NCBI GenBank assembly: GCA_026826555.1
Contig: JAKSZT010054565.1
Coordinates: 1,380,186 to 1,444,185 of the forward strand
DNA length: 64,000 nt
Reading direction: 5' to 3'
Source of the DNA: Tolypeutes matacus
Taxonomy: Eukaryota > Chordata > Mammalia > Cingulata > Chlamyphoridae
The notes beneath the pieces are model-generated. The model did not search any database and was not told the DNA's origin. It worked only from the letters and a program-made list of their open reading frames with translations. Of this stretch, positions 10,637-21,982 are shown in pieces; within the stretch, counting starts at the first letter, position 1, and the number at the start of each line of letters is the position of its first letter. The translations under genes were made by a program, and so were the position numbers.

Positions 10637-11457
10637 TTATCTCTCTATTTTTCAACTTTTTTTGTGTGTGGTAACCTACATATAGCTTAAATTTTAACCA
10701 CTTTCAAGTGTACAAGTCAGTGGTATTAATTACATTCACAAGGTTTTGCTAACATCACCACATCCATTACTTAAATTTTCCAACACCCTAAACAGAAACA
10801 ATGTACCCATTAAACAATAACTCTCTATTCCCCCCTTCACAGGCCTCTGGTAACTGATAATCTAATTTTTGTCTCTATGGATTTACTTATTCTAAATATT
10901 TCAGATAAGTGGAATCATACAATATTTGTCATTTTGAGCCTGCCTTCTTTCATTCAACATAATGATTTCATAGTTTGTCCATGTTATAGCATGTATCAGG
11001 ACTTCATTCCTTTTTATGGTTGAATAATATTCTGTTGTATGTATATACCACATTATATTTATTTGTTCATCAGTTGGTGGACACTTGGGTTGCTCTCACA
11101 TTTTGGCTATTATGAATAATGTAGGGTGCATGGATATCTGTTTGATTTTCTGTCTTCAATTCTTTTAGGTATATACCTAGAAGTGGGGTTTCTGGGCATA
11201 TGATAGTTCTGTGTTTAATACTCTAACGAACTGCCAAACTGTGCAAAGTGGCCCTGGACTTTTGTTTTGGGAGGTTTTTGATTACCAATTCAATCTCTTT
11301 ACTTGTTATTGGTCTGTTGAGATCTTCTACTTCTTCTTGAGTCAGTTTAGAGAGTTTAGGAATTTGTCCATTTCCAAATTTTTTTGTATATAATTGTTCA
11401 TAGTATTGCCTTATAATCTTTTTAATTTTACAAGATAAGTAGTAATGCCACCAGTTT

Positions 11458-11568
11458 TTTAAATTAATTTAAAAAAAAATTTTTAAAGAAGCTTTAGATT
11501 ACATAAATGGTACATAAAAATATAGGGGATTCCCGTATGCCCGACTCCCTCCCCATCTCCCACTTTTA
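11458..11568 (-). repeat. Short 3'-end copy of the unassigned L1-linked repeat
   Basis: On the minus strand it shows gggagtcgggcatacgg, tatattttta and gtaatctaaagc, then an A-rich end. This is the same 3' terminus as at 6,043-6,130. It splits the L1 ORF2 reading between 11,457 and 11,569. Confidence 0.6.
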
Positions 11569-11763
11569 TTTATGACTAGTTATTTTTCTCTTTTCTCTTA
11601 CTTTGTTCAGTCAAGCTTATGTTTTGTCATTTTTATATATCTTTTCAAAGAACCAACTTTTGGTTTTGTTGATTCTCTGTATTGTTTTTCTATTCTTTTT
11701 AATTTATAACCACTCTAATCTTCTCTACTTCCTTCCTTCTACTAACTTTAGGTTTAGTTTGTT

Positions 11764-12242
11764 TTTTTTTTTTTAAAGATTTATTTTTTTATTTACTTTA
11801 AAAAAAATCAATTTTAACCCCCTCTACCCCCCCGTTTTTGCTGTTTTGTGTCCATTTGTTGGGCAATTCTCTGCATCTGTTTCCTGCCCTCTCCTCTCAT
11901 CCTTCTCCTCCTGACTTCACTGGGATTCGATCCTGGGAACCTCCGATGTGGGAGAGAGGCATTCTGCCACCTGCGCCACCTCAGTTCCTGGTTTTTTGGT
12001 GCGTCTTGTCTTGGCTCTCCCCTGCGTCTCTCTCCTGTTACATTGTTATCTTACTTCGTGGTTCGGCCGGGCCTGATGGCTTACCTCTTCATGGAGCCGG
12101 ACAGCTCACCTGCTCGTGGGGCCTGAAGGCGTGCCTGCACACCTTCTATATTGTTCTTTATTTTACTGGGAGGTCCTAGGGATCAAACCCAGGTCCCTCC
12201 ATATGGGAAATGTACGTCCAACCATTTGAGCCACATCTGCTC
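11764..12242 (-). mobile_element. DAS chimeric SINE with GC-rich repeat units
   Basis: It is flanked by tagtttgtt (11,755-11,763 and 12,243-12,251) and inserted in L1 ORF2. The tRNA-Ala-like head is at 12,165-12,242 (minus strand). About three GC-rich units lie at 12,060-12,140. The ~180-nt domain and a second tRNA-like module follow, and the A-rich tail is at 11,764-11,815. Confidence 0.85.
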
Positions 12243-12900
12243 TAGTTTGTTCTTCTTTTTCTAGTTTGTGAAAATGATAAGTTAGGTTTCTAGCTTCATT
12301 CCATTGTGGTCAGTGTAGATGCTTTGTATAATTTCAGTCTTTTTAAATTTAGTGAGACTTGTTTTGTGGCTTAACATATGGTCTATCCTGGAGAATGATC
12401 TATGTGTGCTTGAGAAGAATGTGTATTCTGCTGTTGATGGCTGGAGTATCCTATATATGTCTGTTATTTTAGGTGGTTTATAGTATCATTCAAGTCCTCT
12501 GTTTCTGTATTGGTCTTGTGTCTAGATGTAGCATCCATTGTTGAAAATGGTGCATTAGTATCTCCAGTTGTTATTGTGGAACTATTTCTCCCTTCAATTT
12601 TGGCAATCTTTGCTTCATGTTTGGGGCTCTGTTGTTAGGTGCATTTATGTTTATAATTGTTATATCTTCTTGGTGGATTGACCCTTTTATTACTATATAC
12701 TGTCCTTCTTTGTCTTTTTTTTTTTTTTAACATATTTTGACTTAAAATCAATTTTGTCCAATATTAGTATAGCCACCTCAGTTCTCTTTTGGTTATTACT
12801 TATATGGAATATTTTTTCCATCCTTTTGCTTTCAACCTACTTGTGATTTGGGCCCTAAGGGAAGTCTCTAGTAAACAACGTAGAGTTGGATCATGCTTTT

Positions 12901-13090
12901 TTTTTTTTTTTAAGATTTATTTTATTTATTTCTTCACTCCCTCGCCCCTCCCCCCCATTGTTTGTGCTCTCTGTCTACTCTCTGTCTGTTTGTTGTGTGC
13001 TCATTTTCTTTTTAGGAGGCACTGGGAACTGAAACCAGGATCTCCCATGTGGGAGGGAGGTGCCCAATGACTTGAGCCACTTCTGTTCCT
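12901..13090 (-). mobile_element. DAS SINE inserted in L1 ORF2
   Basis: An exact target duplication of ggatcatgctttt (starting at 12,888 and 13,091) surrounds it. The tRNA-like head is at 13,012-13,090 and the poly(A) tail is the T run at 12,897-12,912. It lacks the GC-rich repeat block. Excision restores the L1 reading. Confidence 0.9.
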
Positions 13091-13895
13091 GGATCATGCT
13101 TTTTTAATCCATTCTGCTAATCTCTGTCTTTTGATTGGAGAATTTAAGCCCTTTACATTCAGAATAATTACTGATAAGGCAGGGCTTCAGCCATTTTGTC
13201 ATTTGTTTCTTATATGCCTTCTACCTTTTTTGTCCTTCATTTCCTCCATTGTGCTTTTCTTTTGTTTATAATTGATCTTTTGTAATGAAACAGTTTGATC
13301 CCCTTTTCATGTTCCTTTTCTGTGTATTTTTGTAGATATTTTCTTTGTGGTTACCATCGGGTATATTTAGCATCTTAAATCTATAACAATCTAGTTTGAA
13401 TAGATATCAGCTTAACTTTAATAGCATATGCCGTCTCTGCTTCTATTTTCCCCTCTCCCTCACACCCCTTTATGTTGTTCTTGTCACAAATTACATATTT
13501 ATGTTTGTGTGCCCAACTACATTGAAATATTATTTTGTACATTTGTTTATTAGATCATGTAGGAAAGAAAAGGTAAAAAGTTTCATACTAAGAATACAAT
13601 AATATTGGCATTTATATTTACCCATGTCATTTCCTTTATCATGAATCTTTATTTCCTTAAATGGCTTAAAGTTACTGCTTAGTGTCCTTTCCTTTCATCC
13701 TGAAGTGACACCCAGTAGTGTTTCTTTTAAGGCAAGAACACCCTCGGCTTTTGTGTATCATGGAATATCTTGATTATTCCTCCTTTTTGAAGGATAGAAA
13801 ATTCTTGATTGACAATTTTTCCTTTTGCCCTTTAAATGTCATCCCACTGCTTTCTGGTCTCCTTGGTTTCTTATGAGAAATCAACACTTAATCTT

Positions 13896-14303
13896 TTATT
13901 ATTTTTCCCTGAACTTTTTATTTTGAAATAACTTCAAAGTTACAGGACAGTTTCAAAAATAATACAAATCCATACAGAGATCTCTAACATACCCTGGATA
14001 CACAGATCCAGCAATTTTGACATTTTGCCATATTTGCTGTATCATTCTTTCTATCCATCTCTCTGTCAGTTTTCTAAACATTTAAAAGTAGTTTTATACA
14101 TCATGCTCCTTGAATACATAATCCTTCCATGTACATTTCCTACAAACAAGGGTATTCACTTATATAACCTTAAGTACAGTTACCAAGTTCAAGAAATTTA
14201 ACATTGATAGAAAGCTTTCTGCCAATATTCCAATTTTTTCATATATCCCAATAATATCCTTTTGGACTTCCCCCCCTATATTTTTAGATCCATTACAGGA
14301 TTG
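13896..14303 (-). repeat. Antisense L1 3'UTR-type fragment
   Basis: The minus strand resembles old L1 3'UTR sequence. It interrupts L1 ORF1, which resumes at about 16,206, and is itself interrupted by the composite element at 14,316. The small remainder lies at 15,453-15,480. Confidence 0.5.
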
Positions 14304-14315
14304 TGAATTGCATTT

Positions 14316-15440
14316 TTTAAAAACAATTTATTGAAGTATATCATTCATACATGAACATACATAAACTATAAGTGTTCAGTAAACATTGTGAACTTACAAA
14401 ACAAACATGCATAACATTATACAGGGCTCCCCCACATGACCCCACCACAAATACTTTGCATTGTTGTGAAACATTTGTTAACAAATTATGAAAGAGCATC
14501 ATGAAAGTTTTACTACTAACTATAGTCCGTATCTTTCTCCCCTATACATTTTTTAAAGGATTTATTTATTTATTTACTTTTATCCATTTTTACCACCCCA
14601 CCCCACCCCCATTTTTGCTGTCTTTGTGTCCATTCGCTGGGCAATTCTCTGTGTCCATTTCCTGCCCTCTCTTCTCATCCTTCTCCTCCTGTCTTCACCA
14701 GGATTCGATCCTTGGAACCTCTGATGTGGGAGAGAAGCATCCTACTACCTGTACCACCTTAGTTCCTGGTTTTCTGGTGCATCTTGTCTTGGCTCTCCCT
14801 TGTGTCACTCTCTTGTTACATCATCATTTTGCTGTGTGGCTTGTGGAGCCTGGTGGTTCATCTGCGTGTGGGGCCTGGCGGTGCACCCGCTCCCAGAGCC
14901 TGATGGCAAACCCATGCGTGGGGCCTGGGGGGCTCACCTGCTTGCAGGATCTGGAGGCGCGTCCGCTCACAGGACTTGATGGCACACTCATGTGTGGGAG
15001 GGGCTCACCCGCACATGGGACCTGAGGGCTCACCCGTGCACAGGGCCTGACGGTGGACCCACTCATGAGGCCTGGTGGCACATCTGCCATGGGGCCTGGT
15101 GGCCCATGCGCCTTCTATATTTTTCTTTTTTTAAATTTTTACCAGGAGGTCCTGGGGATTGAACCCAGGTCCCTCCATATGGGAGACGGATGCCCAGCCA
15201 TTTGAGCCACATCCATCCCCCTGTTATATCTCTTAAGGTTGACCAAAGATACCTAGAGTTACAATCTTTTCCCATACAGGATGGTCATATAATAAATCAG
15301 GCTTGGTTTATCACCAGCATTCTGAAAACCAGACCTAGGGAGAAAAACTAGATCTGGGGACATATGCATGGTTTCTAATATAGTGAATATTTAGCCTACT
15401 CTGATTATCACAAAATCAGGACAGTGAGAATATTCGCATA
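14316..15440 (-). mobile_element. Composite SINE-VNTR retroelement, copy 1
   Basis: The 1,125-bp unit is flanked by the exact 12-bp duplication tgaattgcattt (14,304-14,315 and 15,441-15,452). On the minus strand, a ~220-bp unknown 5' block starts tgcgaatattctcactg (15,221-15,440). Next come a tRNA-Ala head (15,141-15,220), a GC-rich tandem array (14,845-15,116) and the DAS domain with a second tRNA-like module (14,556-14,844). A ~240-bp 3' block ends in aataaattg and an A-rich tail. Copy 2 at 32,247-33,349 has the same order and the same ends. The internal SINE alone spans about 14,556-15,220. Confidence 0.75.
14845..15116 (-). repeat. GC-rich ~25-bp tandem array inside the composite, copy 1
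   Basis: About eleven imperfect units of 20-27 bp are each built on ggcctgg-n-gg-c-t/g-caccc. Phase and divergence differ from the copy at 32,784-33,026, which has about ten units. One 174-residue open frame (14,501-15,025) crosses it but is explained by the repeat. Confidence 0.8.
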
Positions 15441-15480
15441 TGAATTGCATTTAACTGTCATTGTCTCTTCACTTTTTCTT

Positions 15481-16205
15481 TTCTTTCTTTTTTTTAATTG
15501 TGGAAATATATATGCAACATAAACTTTCCCACTCAACCACTCCCACACATACCATTTAATGGGATTTATCACATTTACAATGTTGTATTACTCTCACTAC
15601 TATCCATTGCCAGAACTTTCACCCCAAATCTTACACACACTCTGCATTAACTCCCCATTCCCACCCAACCCCCACCACCCCTAGTAATCTGTACTCTTTC
15701 TGTCTGTATGCATTTGTGTGTTCTATTTCACATAAGAAGAATCATACAATATCTGCTTGTGTTTGGCTTTTGTCACTCAGCATGCTGTGTCATCAAGGTT
15801 AATCCATATTGTAGCATATACTAGCACTTTACTTCTTTTTACACCTGATAATATTCCATTGTATGTATATACCACATTTTCATTATTCATTCATCCACTA
15901 ATGGACATTTAGGCTGTGTCCACCTTTTGGCTATTGTGAATAACACTGCTATGAACATTGGTGCACAAGCATCTGTCCAAGCCCTTGCTTTCAGTTCTTT
16001 TGGGCATATACCTAGAAGTGTGATTGTTAGGTTACATGGTAGCTTTATGTTCAGCTTTTTGAGAAACCATTGAACTGTTTTCCACAGTGGCTGTACCATT
16101 TTACTTTTCCAAAGCAATATATGAGAATTCCTATTTCTCTGCATCCTTAGATAGCATTATGATTTCCATTTGTTGAATAATAGCTATTCTAATGGTTATG
16201 AGGTA
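15481..16205 (-). pseudogene. L1 3' end fragment nested in older L1
   Basis: The minus strand encodes the L1 ORF2 C-terminus (frame 15,887-16,144: [20 protein letters not shown], then [11 protein letters not shown] and CPLVDE), with a 3'UTR and an A-rich tail toward 15,481. It is 5'-truncated at 16,205, where the host L1's ORF1 resumes. Confidence 0.75.
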
Positions 16206-17690
16206 ATTGTGCTTAATCTTATTGAGAATTCCTTGTATGTGATAAGTCACTTTTCTTTTCCTGTTTTTAGGATTCTCTCTTTGTCATCCCCTTTGTCAGT
16301 TTGAGTATAATGTATCTTGGTGTGAATTTTTTGAGTTTACCTTATTTGGAGAACATCGGGATTCTTGGATGTATAGATTCATGTCTTTTGTCAAATTTGG
16401 GAAATTTTCTGCTATTATTTTTTCAAATATTCTTACTTCCCCTTTGTCTTTCTCATCTTCTTCTAAGACTCCCATAAGCCATATGTTGGTATGCTTCATG
16501 TTGTCCCACAGGTCACTTTTTTCATTCTTTTTTTCATTCTATCTGCTCTTCAGACTGAATAATTTCAGTTATCCTATCTTCAAGTTTGCCAATTTTCTTC
16601 TGCCTGTTCAAATCTGCTGTTGAATCTCTCTGATGTATTTTTTATTTCCATTAGTATGCTTTTCATTTCCAGAATTTCTGTTTAGTTTCTTTTAAAATTT
16701 CTAATTCCTCCTTTTGTTCATGTGTCATTTTCCTGATTTCCTTTAGTTATTTGTCCATGTTTTCCCTTAGCTCATTGAACTTATTTAGAAGCTGACTTAT
16801 ATCTTTTGATTAGTTGCTCCAATGTCTCTGTCCTCAGAAATAGTTTCTATTGTTTATTTTGTTCCTTTATATGGACCATCGTTTCCTATTTCTTAGTATG
16901 CCCTGTGATTTTTTGTTGAAGTCTCAACATTTGAATATTTTGATATAACTCTGCAAATCAGATTCTCCTTTTTTCCTAGAGCAGTACTTTCTGTGGCAGT
17001 ACTTTCCTTCAATGCTTAGCCCAGTTTATCCTGAACCTATAGATCAGCCAGTGGTGAGAAATTTCTGAGTATGTCTTGCCTTGGACATGCACCATAGTTT
17101 TCAAGAATTCTTCAGTATGTATGAATGTTTCCCCTGTGAAAAAGAAGTTTGTTTCCTCAACGTCCCTCCTGGGCCCCAGGTGCTATGCTCTATATCTCAA
17201 TCTTAGTTATTTTGCCCCAGCTAGCTATGGTCTACTCAGCTTTGTTCCACCTGTCTTCACTATTTCACCACCCCAGGCAAATTCCAGGTTAGGCAATCTA
17301 AATGTGCATCTTGAATTAACCTTCCAAGCAACAGAATCGGGCCATTACAAACATACCCAATTTGTTCATTTAGGTGTGCTAATTACAAGGCACCAGGAAC
17401 TTGTGCTGGGAATGCGCATGTGCTGCCAAGTTGCCTTTGGTCCCATAGATTGTTGAACCAAGTTGAGGAATGGCAGTGGGGTCAGGGCAAGTAAACATGT
17501 CCCACAGCTTTCCAATTGCCTTTAGGTTTTGTTTTCCTGATTCAGTGTTCACTAATGTTTTTTATCCTTGATCATTTTCCAGAGTTTTGGAAAATTGGTT
17601 CTGACAGATCTGCTTGTTTTGCTACTTCTAAGGAAGATCATTTGCCAGGGGTGTCTTACTATGCCATCTTGCTGACATCTTCCTTACTTC

Positions 17691-18110
17691 TCTGAATTTG
17701 TCTTTTGCCATTCCTACCCTAACGCATTGGATTCCAGTCATACTGTCTTCCTTGCTATTCTGTAAAGGCCAAGTACACAATCCTTTCTGTAGATATCCTC
17801 ATGGCACATTTTGTCACCTCCTTTGGGATTTTGTGCAATGAAACCTTTCAGTGAGGCCTTCCCTGACCATCCTATTTAAAATTGTAACACCATTTCTCCA
17901 TATTTATTTATTTTTAATCTAACTCATTACCATCTAATATACTCTATATTTTATTTATTTGTGTACTTGTTTATTTCTTACTATCTTCCATAAGGGCAGA
18001 TATTTTTATCCGTTGTGTTCAAAGTTATTATACAATGCATAGAACAGTGCCTAATGCATACTAGGTGCTCTATAAATATATTTGCTGAATGAATGAATAT
18101 GCTTGAATAT
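17691..18110 (+). repeat. L2 LINE 3' end, sense
   Basis: It contains the L2 terminal blocks ggccttccctgacca (17,852 region), ataagggcagatatttt and agaacagtgcctaatgca, and ends gctgaatgaatgaat. It carries the usual non-coding 3' end only. Confidence 0.8.
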
Positions 18111-18509
18111 TTAAATTGAGATTATCTGAAGTTTTCTATAATTTCTTACAATGAGTTTATTTAAAAGGGAATAACCCCCTTATTTTAAGCTATTGTATGT
18201 TTTACTACCTGGTAATGTTTTGGGATCATCTTCAAAGAGGGAGCAATATTTGACCAATACTTAAATAATAATAAGTATGATCAATTTTTATATGGGTGCC
18301 TGCTTCAAATATTTCTAATCAAGGTGAGAGGAGAAGAGAATAACCCAGACTTTTTGGGATTTCTTTTTTTCAGAAAGAGTTACAATTGCCTGTGTAGAGT
18401 AGAAAGAGAGCTCACCCAGAAGCAGCCAAGGGCAAGCTGCTTGCCTGTGGTGCTGAAGGCTGTTTTTCTTTTGTTGTTGTTATGGAAGTAGCAGCAGTAG
18501 GTGTAACAA
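18111..18509. other. No recognised feature
   Basis: I see no gene or confident repeat here. Confidence 0.4.
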
Positions 18510-19310
18510 TGAGGTTGATAACAATTGCTAGCATTTATTGAGCAGTTCACTTGAGTGCCAAGCACTGTGACAGGCCTTTACATGCATTCTCTCTGGTAAG
18601 CCTTATAATTCCCCTAGTGAGCCAGGTGCTATTGTTATTCCAAATTTATAGCTTGATAGAACTGAAGCTTGGCTAAATTAGGTAATGTGGTAGCCAGCTT
18701 CCAAGATGGTCCCCAATGATCCCTGCCTCCTTGTATTTACAAACTTGTGCAGTCTCCTTTCATATGGCACCAAGGTTGGTCACAGCAGAAGTGATGATAT
18801 GTTTCTTATTAGATTCGGTTATAAAAGTCCATCTTGTGCACTTTCATGCTCTCTTTCTTTCTGAGATCATTTATTCTGGGGAAAGTCAGCTGCTATGTTG
18901 TGAGGATCCTCAGGCAGCCTGTGGAAAGGCCCATGGAGTAAGGTACAGAGGCCTCTGCCCAACAGCCAGTGAGGAATTGAGATCAGCCAACAACACATGA
19001 ATGAGCTTGGAAGTGGATTCTCCAGTTCCATTTCAGCTGGCCGCATCCTTGCTTGATGGTAACCTTCTGAGAGACCCTGAGCCATAACCATGCAGTCAAG
19101 CTGTTCTTGATTGATCTTCAGAAACTGTGTGAGATGATAAATCTTTATTGTTTTTGGCTGCTAAGTTTTGTCATAATTTGTTATGCAGCAGTAGATAGCT
19201 AATGCTATCTTGCCTAAGATCACACTGTTGCTAGGTGGTGGATCTAAAATCTGAACTTGTGTCTGTCGGTTTCAGAGTCTGAGTTCATGCCCAGTGGTCT
19301 CCACTGCTAT
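18510..19310 (+). repeat. MIR SINE split by a MaLR LTR
   Basis: MIR core sequence is present at 18,510-18,685 (agcatttattgagc, gccaagcactgtg). It resumes at 19,206-19,310 (cttgcctaagatcacac, then the 3' part). The interval 18,686-19,205 is the LTR listed separately. Confidence 0.75.
18686..19205 (+). mobile_element. MaLR-type (MLT1-like) LTR
   Basis: It starts tgtggtagccagc and ends near gcagtagatagctaatgc. Other MaLR-like blocks are agatggtccccaatgat, ctgtgtgagatgataaat and ttggctgctaagtttt. I could not find a clear 5-bp duplication. Its position inside MIR fixes the insertion order. Confidence 0.65.
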
Positions 19311-19559
19311 GCCCATAGTCACAGTACCTCCACCTTTCAACCTGAGCTAATTGTGAGCTGGAATTGAGTCTTGGGGTTTGCTGTGGCCTGCAGGATTGAG
19401 AGTGGTACTGAGAACTGATTCCATGCCTTTTAAGGGTATATTTTCCTCATTTCTAATATGAATTTGGCCTTTTACCTATTTTAAATTCCCTCATTTCTAT
19501 AAAGATTTTTTTTGGGGGAGGGGGGCACATTTAAGATATGGCCTGTGAACTTCAACTTG

Positions 19560-19837
19560 AACTGCATATCCAGACTTCCTCTTTAGACCACAGATTTTTC
19601 TGTAAAGGACCAGAGAGTAATATTTTAGGCTTTGTGAGCCAAGCAGGTTTTTTTTTTTTTTTCCCTTTGGGTGGTACCCGGGATTGAGGCAGGTGCTCAG
19701 CCACTGAGCTACATCCACTCCCATCATACAGGTTTTGATACATCTAAACTCAGCCATTGTAGCACCTAAACATTCATAGGCAATGTATGATTGAGAGGGT
19801 GTGACTCTGTTGCAATAAAACTTTAAAAATGTGTATT
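19560..19837 (-). repeat. Ancient eutherian interspersed repeat (DNA-transposon-like), split by SINE
   Basis: Blocks on the lines of gtaaaggaccagagagtaat, attttaggctttgtgagcc and gttgcaataaaacttta are those of a widespread old eutherian repeat whose name I cannot give with certainty. A DAS SINE interrupts it at 19,649-19,725, and the U6 pseudogene abuts its 3' end. Confidence 0.45.
19649..19725 (-). mobile_element. DAS SINE monomer, internally deleted
   Basis: The minus strand shows a tRNA-like head (tggctgagcacctgcctca) and box-B-like ccgggtacc, then a poly(A) tail (T run 19,649-19,662). It is shorter than a full head, with the anticodon-arm region collapsed. Confidence 0.75.
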
Positions 19838-19944
19838 GTGCTTGTTTCAGCAGCATATATATCAAAATAGGAACAATGTAGAGAAGATTAGTGTGCCCCC
19901 CACACAAGGCTTGCATGGAAATTCATGAAGCGTTTCAGATTTTT
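19838..19944 (+). pseudogene. RNU6 pseudogene: U6 snRNA pseudogene, full length
   Basis: The 107-nt alignment length equals mammalian U6. It starts gtgcttgtttcagcagcata, keeps the gagaagattag segment and the aagcgtttcagatttttg end, and carries many substitutions, including damage in the ACAGAGA-side segment (acaatgtagagaag). I see no proximal sequence element upstream, so I read it as a retropseudogene rather than an expressed U6 gene. Expression has not been tested. Confidence 0.85.
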
Positions 19945-21134
19945 GAAACATGCCTTTGTTAAAATTCATAAATATACTTAAAAAAATTCTTTTTTTATTA
20001 AACTATATGTGATTATTGTTAACAAATTATCTATTGCCTCCATTAAATAACTTATTTTATTTTTTTATTTTTGCACATCAAATAACTTTTGATTTTAGAT
20101 ATTCCCCAAAAGGATAAACATACCTTTTTCATAAGTGGATGTTGTACACAGTGACACGATTGATTCTTGCATTCATTTTCATTCATGACAGAATATATTA
20201 GCTTAGATAGAATTGTTAATTTTCTCTTGGGGAGAATCAAATGCCCAAGGCACTGATTGATAAATCAATAATAAATCATTAGTGAGTCTGGTAAATCAAC
20301 TATCACACACATGTCAGTCTTTTCTCCAGAGAATAGATTTTACCCAGGACAAGTGTGTTTATTCCTTTCCATTGTTTTCTCCCTCAAAATTGTAAGATAC
20401 TAAGGTATTTAAACGAATCCCTAAGATTGCAAACCTTTTTTTTTAAAATAGCATTAAAAAAAAAAAAAGCAATAGGAATCATTGCTATTTTCGCATTTTA
20501 GGGAAGGAGCTCAGCTGTTTGCATACTTGCATTTCAACCCCTAACCTCTCCTGAGGACAAATGGCTGTCTGACTCTTCTGCCCTGAGGCACAACACTGGG
20601 ACAGAGGATTGAGCCTCTGAATGCTGACTAGTTTTCTGAGCACTCCCAGCATGTGTGAAGAATGTGTTTGTGGCTGGGAGGCAAGCAGAACATCCAAAGC
20701 CGAGCAAGAATTTTGAAAAATAGTTGCCTTATGTATAAATTTATTTTGCTCTTAGTGTTTCATATTCTCGCCTCTTTCATTATTCCTTATTTCTACTTTC
20801 TTTTAGAAGACCTTAGTTTTGCTTGATTTTATTCTCAAGGCTGAAGTTTTGGCCACTTGTTGTTAAAGGCAGTTTTGATTTTTTATTAGTCTTTGTTCCT
20901 TTATCATTTAAACACCAAGCCATTCATGGGGTGTCTTAGATATTTTTCCCCAGTAGAGAAGGCTTGGTGATTTCCGCACAAGATGTCTCTGTGGCCTTCC
21001 TTCGTTACAAATAAGGGAGCAGCTGGAAGTATTGGCAGGAACTGGAAGGTGACAGTTTAGGTTTGTAGTTTATGTAATAGGAACAGCACAGCTTTGGACT
21101 GCGGATTTATTTCGCTAACAATTTAAGTTATTGT
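19945..21134. other. Apparently unique DNA
   Basis: There is no gene, exon pair or repeat that I can name. Small open frames (for example 20,485-20,697 minus) show no family signature. Confidence 0.4.
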
Positions 21135-21149
21135 TGTGCCTACTTTTAA

Positions 21150-21252
21150 TTATTATTATTTTTTTATTTTTACTGGGAGGTTCCGGTGATCGAACCCAGG
21201 TCCCTCCATATGGGAGACGGACGCCCAACCATTTGAGCCACATTCACCTCCC
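21150..21252 (-). mobile_element. DAS SINE monomer
   Basis: An exact 15-bp duplication tgtgcctacttttaa (21,135-21,149 and 21,253-21,267) flanks it. The tRNA-Ala-like head has intact box B (ggttcgatc on the minus strand) and a short A/T tail. Confidence 0.92.
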
Positions 21253-21302
21253 TGTGCCTACTTTTAAGGCAAAACAAATGCATTCTCTTTAACTGGCTCT
21301 TT

Positions 21303-21486
21303 TTTTTTTTTTTTTTGAAGATTTTATTTATTTATTCATTTATCCCCCCCTTGCTGCTTGTGCTCGCTGGGTCAGCTAACCATGCCATGTGGGCGGGCTT
21401 GCCTTCACCAGGAGGCCCCGGGAACCGAACCCGGGGCCTCCCATATGGTAAACGGGAACCCCACCGACTGAGCCACAGCCGCTTCC
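21303..21486 (-). mobile_element. DAS SINE with CpG-rich body
   Basis: The exact 16-bp duplication ctttaactggctcttt (21,287-21,302 and 21,487-21,502) flanks it. The head still has many CpGs and a near-consensus box B (gggttcggttc), with a T17 run at the tail side. The retained CpGs and clean duplication suggest it is one of the youngest SINEs here. Confidence 0.9.
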
Positions 21487-21887
21487 CTTTAACTGGCTCT
21501 TTAGTCTTTTAGCCGAAGAAGCCTGCATTGTAGAAGTGTGAATTTTGTTTTGGGTGGGGAAAAAACAAATTAATTTGATGGATTGGCACATTGATTTAAA
21601 GGGTCACCAATAGTAATTTGTTGAGACATTGGCGATTTCTATGTATTGTAGATGAAGAGGGCAAGATATGATCCAAAGTGAAGTAGAATCTAGTCCCTGC
21701 CCTCAGGAACTCATGCTTCAAGGTGAGATAAAGAAAATGCCAGAAGAGTTTATCCATCAGTGAAAGAATCCATTTGGAGAGATTGTGAATGAGGTAGTAT
21801 TGGAGATGAACCTTGAAGGCTTGATGGCATTTCAGCAATGTTGCCACATTTGTTATGGTTGTAATTGCAGAAGGAAAAGCACTAAGG

Positions 21888-21982
21888 AAAGAGAGAGAGA
21901 GAGAGAGAAGAAGAGAGGGAGAGAGGAGGAGAGAGAGAGAGAGAGAAGAAGAGAGGAAGAGAGGAGGAGGAGAGAGAGAGAC
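21888..21982. repeat. (GA)n / (GAGAGAAGAA)n purine tract
   Basis: About 95 bp of GAGA with interspersed AAG and GGAG units. Open frames across it on both strands are low-complexity artefacts. Confidence 0.9.

Larger units (their letters stand above)
10637..17690 (-). mobile_element. Old L1, antisense, internally deleted and heavily interrupted
   Basis: On the minus strand this runs from a 5'UTR that begins ggaagatgtcagcaagatgg (17,664-17,690) through ORF1 (about 16,206-16,800, joined to 13,700-13,895). ORF2 endonuclease (12,252-13,200) and reverse-transcriptase pieces (11,256-11,763) follow, ending in ORF2 C-terminus and 3'UTR (10,637-11,255). The palm and thumb part of ORF2 is missing at the 11,255/11,256 junction. 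SINEs, another L1 fragment and a composite element interrupt it. All frames are broken. The two ends may belong to separate L1s. Confidence 0.75.

Noticed and set aside
14501..15025. 174-residue plus-strand open frame
   Set aside because: It lies in the composite's SINE and tandem array on the antisense side; no start context or homologue.
14845..15116. CRISPR-like array of ~25-bp repeats
   Set aside because: Units are directly adjacent with no unique spacers, the repeats are imperfect and the array lies in a mammalian SINE. It is a minisatellite.
21888..21982. Arg/Glu-rich protein
   Set aside because: (GA)n simple repeat.
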